64,000 nucleotides of DNA from Prostheceraeus crozeri (Eukaryota > Platyhelminthes > Polycladida > Euryleptidae), in the NCBI GenBank assembly GCA_907163375.1, contig CAJQUW010006406.1, forward strand, positions 62,001 to 126,000, given 5' to 3'. The position numbers were made by a program, and so were the translations under genes. Of the stretch, positions 47,481 through 59,893 are shown piece after piece. The notes beneath the pieces are model-generated. The model worked only from the letters and a program-made list of their open reading frames with translations. It ran no database searches and was not told the origin of the DNA. How positions within the stretch are numbered: position 1 is the first letter of the stretch; each line of letters begins with the position of its first letter.

Positions 47481-48700
47481 CAGTGATGATCATAAAAAGT
47501 GGACCACTTAAACTTGGCCACATCTAATGAAATTTTGCCAATTACAAATACCAGTTTGGCGACAAATGAAAATAAAAGTTGAAATAAAATTTTCTTTGTT
47601 TTTAAGTGGCTCTGTGGAGCCAGTTGGCCCATGGTACGTCCGCTGGTGGTCACTAATATTTCGTAGCCTCGCCAGAAAGTTCAATCACTTGTCGAATCCG
47701 GGAAGGCATGCCTTTGAACAGTCGGTTGATTACTTCTCGATCTAAACTTTGCCACTCTTGCCTTAGCAAAGGTTCAAGTCGATAGAGACCATCTCCAGGA
47801 AGAATTAATCGCCTCAAACCACGCTTCAGTAGACTCCAGACATTTTAATTGGATTTAGGTCTGATGAGCAAGCGGGTCTTTTCAAAGTTCGTATGCCGAC
47901 CCAATGGGGAGGACAATGGAAGAATGTGCCTTTGCAAAACATTCACGTATCGATCGGAATTCATATTATCCATTTGGACATGGAGTTCAGTTCGGCCATT
48001 CAACCATATCGCAGCCGAAATCAACAATCTTTCGCCTTGATTCAAAGGCAATGTCTAATGATCAGGAATTGCGTTACCTGACTTCATCCAAGCTTTCAAA
48101 CGGCCATCGCAACCTCTGAGACAGACATAAATTTCATCACTCCAAGCAACTCGATTCCATTGAGAATGCCAGCGGCAATGTTACATTGCCCACTTCAGCC
48201 TCAAGCTCCTGTGGTTGGCGGCCAATTCGATCCCTGATGGTCTCTTACGGCTTTTGAAGTGCTCACTTTTCAAGCGACGTCTCACTGTTCTGGCAGAAAC
48301 CGTCGGCTGTCGAAGTGAACTCATCGGACAGAGATGGATTGTTTCCTACCAATGGAATATCATCCGATCTGTTTGAAAACTTGTCTTTCTTTTCCGACCG
48401 GACCCAACTTTTCTGGAGAGGGAGAAAAAATTATTTTTCCATCTGTGGACGGTGGTCTTTGGGACGCCTGTACTTTTCGGCCAACTAGCCGTTCGGACTC
48501 TCCTGACAAAACAGCAGAGACTTTGCCATTCAAAAACACTCTCAAGCTTCAAATCAGTCATCACGACAATTCAAAACCGAATGGAAATTTTGTTTACAAC
48601 TTATCTGGGTCAACACTTCATCTGTCTATGCAGATGTGTAGACACCATAGTCTATACATGCTGAAATACAGTATTTATCGGCATTATTATCAGAAATAGC
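47481..48700 (-). mobile_element. Decayed Tc1/mariner (Tc1-like) transposon with transposase on the minus strand
   Basis: The left terminus CAGTGATGATCATAAAAAGT is preceded by TACTA. Minus-strand transposase runs from about 48564 to a stop at 47652, in several frames. It has an HTH with VPKTTVHRWKN, a GRKRKT linker, WSDEIYVCLRGCDGRLKAW with the second catalytic Asp, GRTELHVQMDNMNSDRYVNV, and a C-terminal PIKMSGVY that decays the NPIE box. Frame changes and stops show it is dead. The right terminus was not located clearly. Confidence 0.88.
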
Positions 48701-49088
48701 ATTTCCTATCTTGCAAAGCTAGCCCTATATTGACAATTTTTTTAAAAGAATATATTTATCGTTACAAATATCCTATCTAAAACTTGACGTCAATCAACAG
48801 GATGTCGACAGAACTAATTTCAGCTAATTTTTGCATAAGTCATGCGCATTTTAACACCAAGATCATCGATATTCCGACCGCATCTACTACATCATTTCAC
48901 CTCATGATCATTTATCTCATTATTACTTGCTTGCAACGATGTATGCATGTCGTCATAGAGAATAATGAATTGTTAGTTCCAAGTTAAATGCTCGTATCAT
49001 AAAGAAAAACGATTATGATAATGAATATTATAATTCAATTTAAAATTAGCGGTTTCACATTTCTCGTTTTCTTGCAGACATATCAGAG

Positions 49089-49140
49089 ATGAAATTCCGA
49101 GTGAAAACAGCTGACAATGGATGTATCCAGTATTTTTCAA
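49089..49140 (+). CDS. HUS1: HUS1 exon 1
   Basis: ATG opens MKFRVKTADNGCIQYFS, against human MKFRAKIVDGACLNHF. The donor is GTACGT at 49141. It ends with one base of codon 18. Confidence 0.93.
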
Positions 49141-52100
49141 GTACGTTCTATCTATGTACTGAGATTTGTAATGCCATCAACATGAAGTTATTTTTACCGA
49201 ACAGTTTTCTGATAGGGAAAACTTAATCAGATTAGAAGAACTGCTATTTTGCTTTTATTTGCTTAAAATAATAATATTTTTCATTGAGTAGTTCCTAGCC
49301 TCGTCCATGACAGCGGTTCTAGGAGTGAAAATTCTTTACTTGCTTTGGATAATTAGACAATTTTTGTCATGATTTAATGTTCATTGTTAATATAGCAGTG
49401 CAACCAGTGATTAATGCATTTTATAATTCATTTTTCTAGAAGTGATATCGACTATTGCGAAGCTAGCGAAAAGTGCAATCCTAAGGATAACAAAAGACAG
49501 AATGTTCTTCATTTTATCAGAAAAAGCTGTAAATGGAGGCGTGGCTATATGGTGTGAACTAAATCAGGTAAGGAATTGATATGAATTGTTCATCGGTGCA
49601 ATCTCGATTTTATAATTTATCTTCTATACAGGACAACTTCTTCCAAGAACATGCGATGGAAGGTTTATCCGCTGAGGATGATGAAATTTTGATGGAAATT
49701 ATTTTGGAGCAGTTCGTGAGATGTTTCAAGCAGAGTTCAACTGCTCGAGGCTTCAAATTGAAGTTAATGCGAAAAGCAGCCCCTTGTCTTACTATAGAGA
49801 TGGAGCAGGTAAGCGATGCATGAAGCTTATTGAGATGATTTGTTCAATCAAATTATGAAGTCTAAAAGCAAGCATTTATTCCTGCTTCTATTTAAAGATT
49901 TTAAAGTTCAAAATCTTCCAAAAATACATAGCTGTAGGCATAGAAATAAACTGTTTATCTGAAGTTCGCTAGAATGGAAATTGACTCAAGGTCGCGGCAC
50001 ATCCGGGGGAACTAAGTTGGGGCATGAAGAACCAATTAAAAGCTTCGATTTACTCATGTGACTGATTCTAACCCAATGATACAGACGTTGGCAGGTGCAT
50101 CTAAGTGAAAATGCGTGTGATTTATGTGCCGTTATTGTGCATTGCATGAAGCTTAATTTCCATTCTAGTTTTATTGTTGTCAATTTCTATGGCTGTAGGC
50201 ATAGAGTAGGGATGTATAGGTTGAGTGTCGACTCAAAAATGTATCTGTATACAGTGAAAATTTTTATTTCAAAAGATTCAGTTTCTTGCGGAGATTGCGC
50301 TCCCGTGGTCCAAATAATTATTTGAGCACTTTTAAAAAGGTCATAATTTTGCAAATTTAAATACTACCAAGATGACGCACTCTTGTGAGTAGTATGAAAC
50401 AAGTTGGAAATCAAAGGAAATGAATATTTGCCAATAAGCATCCTAACTAAGCGTAAATTAAGCTAATTTGCAACGGAATTTCATGAACCGCATTATAATG
50501 GAAGTCTTCATGAAAAAGTCGCGATATTATTCGTGCTTTCTTGGCTGAAACTTCAAAGTTTTTGACTAAATTTTCATCGGCATGATTTTATGAGTCACTA
50601 AATTTATAATCTTCATTTCTTGAATCTGAATAGCGATGTGGACCGATTTACATATTTTAGAGTTAATTGAAATCATTAATTGTCATTGATTGTGCTGTTT
50701 TGCTCTACCAGTGGCAGGTTGATTGTGATGTGATCACGCTAAAGAAAATACTCTTGTGGTTGAGCATGAAAGTGTACAAATCTGTCGAATTTCTAATTTA
50801 GCAAGCATTGCCTATCCAAGGCTGGCACGGAGGATCTGTAAAATACCATCATTCCTTCTACATTGCTATCAGGATCATTCAATTACGTTGTAATTTCTTC
50901 AAAAACCCCCATTCGAAGACTCTTCTCAGCCTGTTCCAAGCATATGGTCTAGAATGCCGTGTAACTGGCCCTACCCATAATCACGGAGGGACTCTCGACA
51001 TCATTGCATCAAGCGCAATAGGAACATACCATGGTTGTTTGTTGTTGATCCTGGACTATTGGAATCACTGTTGTCTGTCATGGAACGTCTCTCCCCCCCG
51101 ACCTTCCGACCTATCGCACCATCATTTCACCGCCCATGGACGTCTTTGAACAATCAAAATCTACGCACAATCTCTCCAGTTCCAGCCTAATTTTCGGTCC
51201 ATTTCTCTCGTCCCTCTGACATTGACTCCTACGACATTGAAAACTCTATATGACTTGTACGACTAAGAGATCACTCCCCATGAGATCTGTGCGTTGCCCG
51301 TTGCCGTTCCGGCGGTTAGCTCCCCCGCGTGCCTCGACCCCTGTGAAGAGAATGCCAGACGTGCCATGAGACGACAGGACAGACAAATTGAGAACGATCA
51401 GCGATCAGCTCAGCAGCTTCAGCTCAAAAGCTGTCTGCTGAGACAAATCGCTATCATAACATCAAACTTACATAACAACTGGACTACTATTTCTGGACGG
51501 CCAAGAAGGAATTAGGACAAGACATTGATGTGATTTTGGCAAGGTATACATCAATTGTATCAATCTATCAACAACACATCCTGGAAACAACACGATAGCA
51601 CCCGACTTTCAGCATCAGCACATCGTTTCAGCACACAGCACAAACAGTACAGACAAAGTACGACAGGACACACATCACACTCGAATCCACAACTCCTTGC
51701 TCCTTCTCACAGCTCCATCGACCTCTCCTTCAGTCCTATCAACCCTACAGGCACATTCCCATTGCACTACTTTCCCTTCAAGTCCCATGCCTGACACTAC
51801 CCTGACTGCTGGCCCTTATCAAACCAAAGTGCACCATCCTGATCCATCATTTACATTTTCCTCCTCTTGTGGACATGTCCCATTCCTGTGGGACATGTTC
51901 TGCCGTCCACTCGTTAAGAAAGCTCCTTAAGTCCATCCTTACGAAAGTATCTCTCTATTTCTCTTTGTCCAATTCTTACAGACCGATTAAAGTCTATGTA
52001 CCCTCACAAAAGTTCTCGAGCGCATTGTGACCTTTCAGCTTTTTCGGTTTCATCTCAGTACCAATCAGCTTCTCGTTCCTTTCCATCTTTTTTTCCGTAT

Positions 52101-55100
52101 CCTCACTCGAGTGAACACCCCTCCTTTGTTGTTTGTTCATGTTTTGTAATGATGATCCCTCCCTCCCTATCGACCTCAGTTCTGCCCTCGACTCAGTTCA
52201 GCATTTTGTCTTTATTTCCCATGAACTTTTTTAAGTTCGCCTTTGGCTCTACGTTTGGTTTTTCCTTTCAGGACCTTTCCTTTTTCGCATTTTTTTCCTA
52301 TTCTGTGTTTCATTCTGTAGTCTGAGTTCTCCCACTCATCTCCAGTTTCGGGTCCTCATGGCTCATGGCAAGGCTCCGTGCTTGGTTTTATCTTGGTTCC
52401 TCCTCGTACACCACTGACCTTCCTTCCCATTTTCACGTCTCATGTGGTTTCTATAGGATGTAAATGCTTGAAATCTTTTTTCCATCCCAGATCCATGATC
52501 CCCTCCAATCCAACTCTCCAACAATCTCTTTTTCCTTCCTTGCTTATTGGCTGTAGCGGCTAGCAGTCATCGTCTTAACTAACACGCCACGCAGACTGAT
52601 TTCATTCATGCCTCAAAGACGCCAGACGCCGCAATCTTTTTCCACAGTCTCTATCTTTATTTAACAACAAGACTCCATCGCTCCGACATCCAAAATCCCG
52701 CCTCTACGGTCAGTCTTGATCTGTCATGTTTTTCCACCCAACCCCACATTTTCAGCGTCGTTCCTCTTTCACCTTTTTTTATCTCGCCACTCTCGCTCCT
52801 CCTTCCGTCGCTTCCTTGGTTCGCCACCGTTTTTCATCGTTCTCATGGGCTTTCTCTTTCACCTCCCCGGCCGATCATTTTCTCTCCAGTCCTATTTATA
52901 TGGCCATTGCAGACAATTCCCAATGCAAGCTTCAATTCTTTCTAAAAGCAGGTGCTTCGAATACTGTTGACCATCAGCTCCCCCGCGTCCACGGTTACCC
53001 TCTACTCCGAACCCTTCAGTGCTAACGATTCGTAGTCGGTTACTATCGCCTGGACAGTTTTTTCGCCGTCAAATGCATTCGCGGTTCACTGCCCCTATCG
53101 CATGTGTCTCCCGCGCTCACGAAGACAACTAAATCCCCCACCTCGCCATCTCCTCCCCGCGTTCATGATGACCTGGGAATTGCCTCCTCCCACCTTGCGG
53201 TGTCGGATCTGCGGTGGCTGCCCTTCCGATTGTAATCTTTTGTGGAATATTTCACCGACAAGCCTTAAGACAACTTTGCTGTTTTCATCCTTCAAGAGCC
53301 ACCTGAAGGTTGTCCTCCTTTCTGCCCCTCCTTTATCTATTGTGAGCTTCTGAGCTTTCTGATGCTTCCCTGCTTCTGTGACCCTTAATCTTTGACTTTT
53401 GACATAAGTTTCACTGTTTCAAGTTTAAAATGAATGTCTTCAAAACTACAAAAATTTGCATATCTCACATTTGGTAACAAAATCCAACATGTATCGTCCT
53501 CGAGTTCATTTAATAAAATCGAAAGTGTATACACATTGGGGATTTAATAAGTGCGGAGTTACCACTCTACCTAATATATTTACTATATGGCTGTAGGACT
53601 ATATGTTTCTCTCTAAATTTAAAAAGTCCTACACGGAATCATTCACTGCACTACATTTCTATTTTTGTTGTTCCCCTTGGGGATGAGGAATGAGCAGAAG
53701 AATAATAGAACCGATGACAGGATGTCGTTCTTCATATTTTGCCATTCCACGACTAAATCGTTTTATTTAAAAAACATGCGCACGTCTGACTCGTTTCGTG
53801 CATCAACTTGGGCAATCGCAGTGAAACTTTTTCCTGCCTGTTTTCATCGTGGCTGCCCCAGTAACAGCAGGCAACGCCATAAAAGATCTTGTTGCAACAA
53901 ATTTCCCAACAAATTATTTTGCACTAAAATTGATGCTTTCTTGACGACATCAAATTTTTCGTAGCTAATTTGTGCATTACTTAATTAGTGCGGGTTTCAA
54001 GATCCTATTTTCCGGCAATTTTTGCTACTTTTTCTATCAAGATTTTCCGAATGAAAATAGAGTTTTGTCAATTTCTTTCAAGTTTCTCCTTACTTAATGT
54101 ACATTCATCAGGTATTCTAAGAGCTGTGGACTGAATTAAAATTCCATGTGCTAACACATGAGGTCATGTTGTTATCTGTTTGAACTGGAAGAGGCATTTA
54201 CGCACATTGCATTGAAACTGGATGAAGCAGTTAGTGAGGAGATATTAACGATCTGCGAATACTACGAACGGCTTTCGAGAAAGTGGAGTTGGTGGACAAA
54301 TGACTCTTTTATTTGTTTTGGGAGTTCGTAGGCCTACAATATGATGGTGTTAGTTTTTCTTTGATCACATTGATGAATATAAGCCAGCTTGTAATAGCGA
54401 CAATTTAGCCTTTGTTACTGTCTGTGCATAGACGAAACTTGTCGGATGAATTTGATATCTTTGATTTTTTTATTATCTTGAATTTGATAAGTGTCGTAAA
54501 ATTGGGAGAGAGTCTGTGTTTTTCTTTTTCATCAACAATGATCTCCCTTTCCGACAACTCTATCAGCATCTCATGAAATACATGTTTTCAGACATAAGAA
54601 ATATCCGGGTTGCTTGGCTAGAAATGTGATGTGCGAAGTGTTATGACAATATAATCTACACTGTCTTCAACTCATTTGAAGATGCTATTAAAATGTTCGA
54701 AATTGCGTCCTTTGTTTTCCATTTATTATGTACATCTGCTTTATATATCAACCAGTACTGATATATCAATCACGCCTTGATTGGGGGTCTTAGCTGGTTT
54801 ACAATAAATCCAGCATCTCGGTGAACCTGTATAGGCTTATAACAATTGTAAATAAATATTTGCTAACATCAGCATTCAATAAATGCGATTTATCACTTCC
54901 ATTTAATATTTACATATGTTTTCCGATAACTACTTAATTAAAGCACAAATTAATGAACTAGATCTACACATCGCATGCTTCGACAGGAAATAATGGTGTT
55001 GTTGCCTATTGTCATGTCAATATTTATTTCATTTGTTCTTTGCACTTGTTATTTCACTTGTTCTATGAAGCATGAATGCATCAGTGGCAATATGCAGAAA

Positions 55101-58100
55101 ATATGCAATTTTGATTAGTAAATTGCATGTGCGTCCTGTGAATGATCAAATTTCTAGGTATACTATCAACTATGTATTATAATGCTAGATGTATAGAAGG
55201 TGGTGGTCTATATTTCGAACCATCTGTCAGGGTGGCGCTCTATCCACTGTATTTCGCGAACCTGTCAGCGGAAGCAGACATCATTCAAGTAAGGGGAATA
55301 ACAGCAGATTACAATTACTAAAGAATTTCAATCAGTCTGAATAGATATCAACTAAAGCGTCCACCTTCGACTCATTTTGCACCACTTACTTTTCCTATCT
55401 GTTTTTGCGCACTTATTTGTTGTGAGGACTGTTAAATTCAAAAATGAAGACCTCCATTTTGATTTTATTGAAGCATGGGACGAATAACTGCATTTGTGTT
55501 TGCTATAAATAATTATAAAACGCCATCTCATGCGACAATTACATCTTTTGGATGCTATTGTGGAGTGCATAAAGAAATTGAAGCGTGTTGACTCTTCAGG
55601 AGAGTTATAAATGACGGGAATAAACGTGTCAATGTGATGAAACAGTTTCAAGATAGCTTTCATGTAGATAATGAACTTTTGTCTGAAGCCGAATCCTTGT
55701 GATTAATTTCAGCCAACATCTACCCATCGGACTCGAATGATTGTTCATGATATTCCCGTTCGAATTGTACCTCGAAGAATGTGGGACGAATTTCTGAAAC
55801 CGCCTGATCCCGAATTCGATGTAAGTTCTAAAGACTGCTTTTGTAGTTATGGTCATTTATTATATTCATAGACGGATGAAGAAACTGGCGATAACAAATT
55901 CAAGTGAAGAAATAGTATTTTCCATGTGTAGTCTTAGGTATAGTGTGTATAGTTTCATTGCTTTCGGTGTAGTAGAGTGTCATTGTAGTTCTATTGTTTA
56001 CCTCCATTATCCACTTTCCACTTATCCACTTAGTGTAGTGTCAGATATAGTTCACTCGTAATCAGTGTAGTAGCATAGTTGTATTTCCATATTTTACCTC
56101 CACTTTTCCAATTTTTATTCATCGGTTTCTTGTTGTTTTATAATATCCATTTTTAATTTCCTTAACCTATGGTGACCATTGTCTTATTCTATTTCCACTA
56201 TCAGCATCTGTCGTCGGTACAGTATATTAGAAGTCTGTTTTGAACGTGTATACGGCAGTGTTTGGAATCTATGGTATTAGTAGATTAACAGCAAGAATGA
56301 GTAGTATTACAAGTCTTAAGATTTCCATTTTTACCAGATATTGGGCCAAAGCTGATCAATTTTAATTCGTTGCCACGAGAAAGCTACATTGAGTTCTTTT
56401 AAGAACTGATTAATCCAATGGTTACAGTAGCATTGCCTTTGTACACTTGCGGATTGGAGAACGCCATCAGTCCTCCTTAGGACTACTTTAACTAATAATT
56501 TAAATTAGTAAGCATTATATTCTATTATAAATGGCTACTGGGATGACTTTCATCATCGTATGAGAATTCATGATAATCTTTCCTTGTAGGTTAGTATATA
56601 CTTTCCACAACTGAAAATGGTCCGTCAAGTGGTTGAAAGAATGAAGAATCTTAGTTCATACATCGTAAGTCCTCTATCAGCTCTCAGAAGACATATTTCT
56701 ATCATTAAATGTAGAATCCTAGTTTAAGATGATGAAATCATCATGTCTGTATAAATGGGAGTCTACAGGTCATGAATGTGCCCAGTGGCACGGATTTGCA
56801 TTTAGAAATTTTAGTGAATTTGGTTTTGAATTGTAAACGCACGAGTTTCAAAATGTCACATTTTGAAATATGCTAACTCTTAATGAATTTATTAAATGAG
56901 TTATGATGCAAATTTATTGATAGATAGAACATTGTTGAGAAGAATGATTTCTTTCAAAATAATACTAATTGTTGCTTGCTGTCAGATGATTCAAACGTAA
57001 AGCTTTTGTCAACAAACTCTTCTAGAAAGGTTAATGCACTGCAATAAATACGACGAATGTTACTCAGCTATTATTCTGGATCATCGCAAACAATTTCTCT
57101 TGAAATTAGCCACTGAGACTGTCATTATTGAATGAATTATGTGGGAATTCTCATCCTGAAGGTTATTAATGGTATCTGCTCAATACAAGGATGATGATGC
57201 CTTTGAAACCGTAATACAAGTGTATGCATACATATTTGAATGCCAGTACTATCAAAACTTCATTGTGTTCTAGACGCTGTCAGCTAACAATCTCGGGGAA
57301 TTGCGGTTGGGTGTTCGTACAGATTTGGTTTCTGCTACCACTTTCTTCACGGGCCTAAGTCAACCAAGCTGGAGAGCGGAAACAGAAGAAGGTCGCAGTG
57401 AGCCCGTGGTGACACAACGGCAATCTGGAGAATTTGCTGAAGCCAATGTAGACATCAAACGTCTCAGTCAATTGCTCTCTGGACAACAGATGATTCCCAA
57501 TAAAATTGTTTGCAGTGAGTCTGATGATGTTTGATTTGAAGTTAGATGTTATGAAATAAGATTTCCGTAATTGTTTGCTCTTTGATGCCTATGCAAGTCA
57601 CACGTCAGGTTTTGTAGTGGTGTCCTGATACAGTGTCCGTAAATCGCGATTTTCAAGCAGTGTTGATTCACTATTGATGGCCTCTCACACATGTTGAGAT
57701 AATCGTAAATTGACTTAATTTATGAATATTCGAAGCAGTGAGTGTTTTTTATTTCCTTTATTAAAAAGCAGTACTCGATCGATGTGTCTAGATAAAGGCT
57801 AGTTAAAGAAAGGTCAGATCAGATAGAACATTGATGTTAACATGACGGCATGTAAAATACTGAGCCAGATTGCTCGTGAAACAGTTAGTAAATCATGTAC
57901 TATGATAGCTTTGCTGGTAATTGATCGCACCTTCTTTCGGCTCTGTGATAGTTTTCAATCTTAACCCTATTTTCCCCGGAAGCGGGTTCGTGGAGCCCCT
58001 TACATACTCTGCTTTGTTGAATAACTCCGATAATATTATCACAAGAAGTCGCAAAGATGAATTTGAAAGATATCTCTAAAAGCACTTTTCAAAATTGAAA

Positions 58101-59893
58101 TTTTCCTTTCATCTCTTCAAAGTAAGCGTATACATATTGAAATAAATATAATTTTGAAACTTTATGCCTAGATATATGCCTTAAATGATTTATGCCTAGA
58201 TATTTGAAATAGTACGTTGTAACGGTCGTCGGATAAAATGTTTTTCACTTATTTGCTAAAAAGTACGATGTCAAATGGTGTATACAGTTTGTCTGCTTAG
58301 TGAACAGAGGTGTGGCAGTAATCTAATTAAGACTTCTATTAATTCAAGAGTTGGCAGGACTGACCTATTCGCCCACCTGTGGCTCGCAACGATCCAACGG
58401 ATCTTTATGCTTCACATAGCTCGGGATGTTTTCATTATCTGAAGGAACGATGGCTCACTAAACGGTGATGTGTGATACAAATGCGCCGTTTATTTGTCGT
58501 CAATAGATTTGCATATACATCTAAGTTGCGAAGAATTGTAAGAAATCGTGGGATTTTTAGACATACTCATGATTGTCAACGACGACAAATCACCTGATGA
58601 ATCAAAGATAAGGAATTTTGCATAGGAAATAAGCGTATTATAGTGTATATCGCACTCTGGTTAAGAGTCACGGTCGTCGGAAAAAATTATTTCCTTCGCC
58701 TGTCCTGTATACATTAGAACTCTGTTTATAATGCAACACATTTCAGATAAGACGTATAAGAGATAGGCTAAATACATGCATTGCATTCTGATTTAGCGCC
58801 GTCCTTATGTCATGAAAAGTCGTAGATTTTCAGATAACTGTCGTCGAATTTGTGGAGAATGAAATTGATGTTGTGATTCCTCAAGACAGAAAGATTATAT
58901 CTTTCTTCTAATAAACATTTAAATGAACAAAATATGTTATAAGTGAACTGCAAACAGGGCAAATGTTTTGAAATTGGATTGAAGGCATGTCCACAGTGAC
59001 TTAAAGAGGAATGGTCAAAAATTGTAGATAAAATAGTTATATATCAGAGACAATCTTAAATGGTCCATACAAGCATCTAAGCAATCAGAAATGATAATAT
59101 GAATATGGAGTATTGAACATTGATGTTTAAATACCCAACAAAGCAGTTTCACATGCGATTTTTTCCTCAAAATGCGTACCGTTTCGAGGATCGACCCACT
59201 AACATTTCAATGAAGTCGCGAAATTCGTCTTTCTACCGATTCGTGTGAATTTAGCGACGCGAAAATTTCTGGTTTGCGGTATGCATCCTCAATTAATTAA
59301 TAGGCGAAAATGTGGGTCCAATCTAGTATATTATGTGATTTTCTGCAAGGGTCCCATTGCAACTCCTCCCATCCTCTTTCATTTTTGGTTCATGTTTTTC
59401 CTAATATTTAATGTATTCAACGTATTTTCTTGCATTTTCAGCATGTTTTTGAACAGAAACAAATGATTGCTGACATACTTTGATAAATTCCTTGATGTTG
59501 TTTCGATAAAGATCTACTTCGTGGTGCCACCATCCTGTGGCAAATCAGTCATTACCAATTCGATCATAAATTTTTAAAATTTTTTTTAAAATCATGCGAT
59601 CCAGGATTTTGTAAGCATTTGCTGCCCTGAAGCTGGATGTGAGGGCCGAAACATTGGGCAGAGCAGAATATAGATAACAACTAATATATGTTGCATCATT
59701 GGCTTTCATTGCATCATTATTATACTGTATTATATTGTACTATTACTCAACTATGCTGCTAAAGCGGATTTTCATTGTACTGTCACAGACTGTATTTTTC
59801 ATTCCAGATATTGTTCACGATCGCGTCGTCCAATTCTTCGTCCTTCACGATGATGTGCAGTTACAGTATTTTCTACCTGTTATGTCCGTCTGA
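49089..59893 (+). CDS. HUS1: HUS1, 9-1-1 checkpoint clamp subunit (7 coding exons)
   Basis: Hus1 forms the PCNA-like RAD9-RAD1-HUS1 ring. The ring is loaded at RPA-coated DNA by RAD17-RFC and stimulates ATR signalling through TopBP1. Exons are 49089-49140, 49440-49567, 49632-49808, 55713-55820, 56590-56664, 57274-57514 and 59808-59893. All have GT/AG borders and compatible phases, for 288 aa (human about 280). Matches to the family run the whole length: MKFRVKTADNGCIQYF, ISTIAKLAKSAILRIT, NGGVAIWCELNQ, NFFQEHAMEGLSAEDDEI, MIVHDIPVRIVPRRMW, VSIYFPQLKMV, DIKRLSQLLSGQQ and DDVQLQYFLPVMSV before TGA. Both clamp domains and the interdomain linker are present. Intron 3 (5904 bp) is enlarged by a LINE inside an older repeat. 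It lies 5 kb downstream of NUP85 on the same strand. Confidence 0.96.
49440..49567 (+). CDS. HUS1: HUS1 exon 2
   Basis: The acceptor is TTTTTCTAG and the donor GTAAGG. It encodes the AKLAK helix and the NGGVAIWCEL strand. Intron 2, which follows, is only 64 bp. Confidence 0.93.
49632..49808 (+). CDS. HUS1: HUS1 exon 3
   Basis: 59 codons, phase 0 at both ends, with acceptor CTATACAG and donor GTAAGC. It encodes NFFQEHAMEG through APCLTIEMEQ, which is the end of clamp domain 1. Confidence 0.94.
50205..53595 (-). repeat. Dispersed repeat family, copy B, split by a LINE
   Basis: The reverse complement of 53446-53595 followed by 50905-50205 matches copy A (31790-32665) in order, including the block AGAAATTACAACG. 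The LINE at 50905-53436 interrupts it. About 250 bp next to it, at 49946-50190, is flanked by near-identical GCTGTAGGCATAG words and may be another small insertion. Confidence 0.82.
50905..53436 (+). mobile_element. Decayed CR1/L2-like LINE in HUS1 intron 3
   Basis: Flanked by TCTTCAAAA on both sides (50896-50904 and 53437-53445). From the left: endonuclease end GLECRVTGPTHNHGGTLDII, a linker with CEENARRAMRRQDRQIE, the RT block IDLSSALDSVQH (near 52170), VLGFILVPPRTPLTFL near 52378 (decayed GSVLGPLLF box), and C-terminal RWLPF and SSFKSHLK near 53215-53310. Many stops and frame changes. 5' truncated. The tail ATGAATG fits CR1/L2 3' ends. Confidence 0.82.
53596..55712 (+). other. Rest of HUS1 intron 3, no firm feature
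   Basis: A stretch at about 54180-54331 reads LEEAFTHIALKLDEAVSEEI and ICEYYERLSRKW before a stop and looks coding-like. It lacks convincing splice sites and I do not call it. The rest is AT-rich. Confidence 0.4.
55713..55820 (+). CDS. HUS1: HUS1 exon 4
   Basis: 36 codons, phase 0, after acceptor TTAATTTCAG and before donor GTAAGT. It encodes the interdomain linker region VHDIPVRIVPRRMWDEF and PDPEFD. Confidence 0.94.
56590..56664 (+). CDS. HUS1: HUS1 exon 5
   Basis: 25 codons, phase 0. It reads VSIYFPQLKMVRQVVERMKN, which matches human VSIYLPVLKTMKSVVEKMKN. The donor is GTAAGT. Confidence 0.94.
57274..57514 (+). CDS. HUS1: HUS1 exon 6
   Basis: Begins after TGTGTTCTAG, reads TLSANNLGELRLGVRTDLVS and ends in PNKIVC plus one base at a GTGAGT donor. 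It forms domain 2 strands plus a variable acidic loop that is longer than in human. Confidence 0.93.
59808..59893 (+). CDS. HUS1: HUS1 exon 7 (terminal)
   Basis: The acceptor is TTCATTCCAG. It reads IVHDRVVQFFVLHDDVQLQY and ends FLPVMSV, TGA. Human ends HFDLLHEDVSLQYFIPALS. I saw no canonical AATAAA close by. Confidence 0.94.

Noticed and set aside
54175-54331. Coding-like fragment in HUS1 intron 3 (ICEYYERLSRKW)
   Set aside because: Frame changes just upstream, no splice sites, and not needed by HUS1.
55352-55663. 103-codon minus-strand frame in HUS1 intron 3
   Set aside because: Random-looking composition, opposite to the host gene, no motifs.
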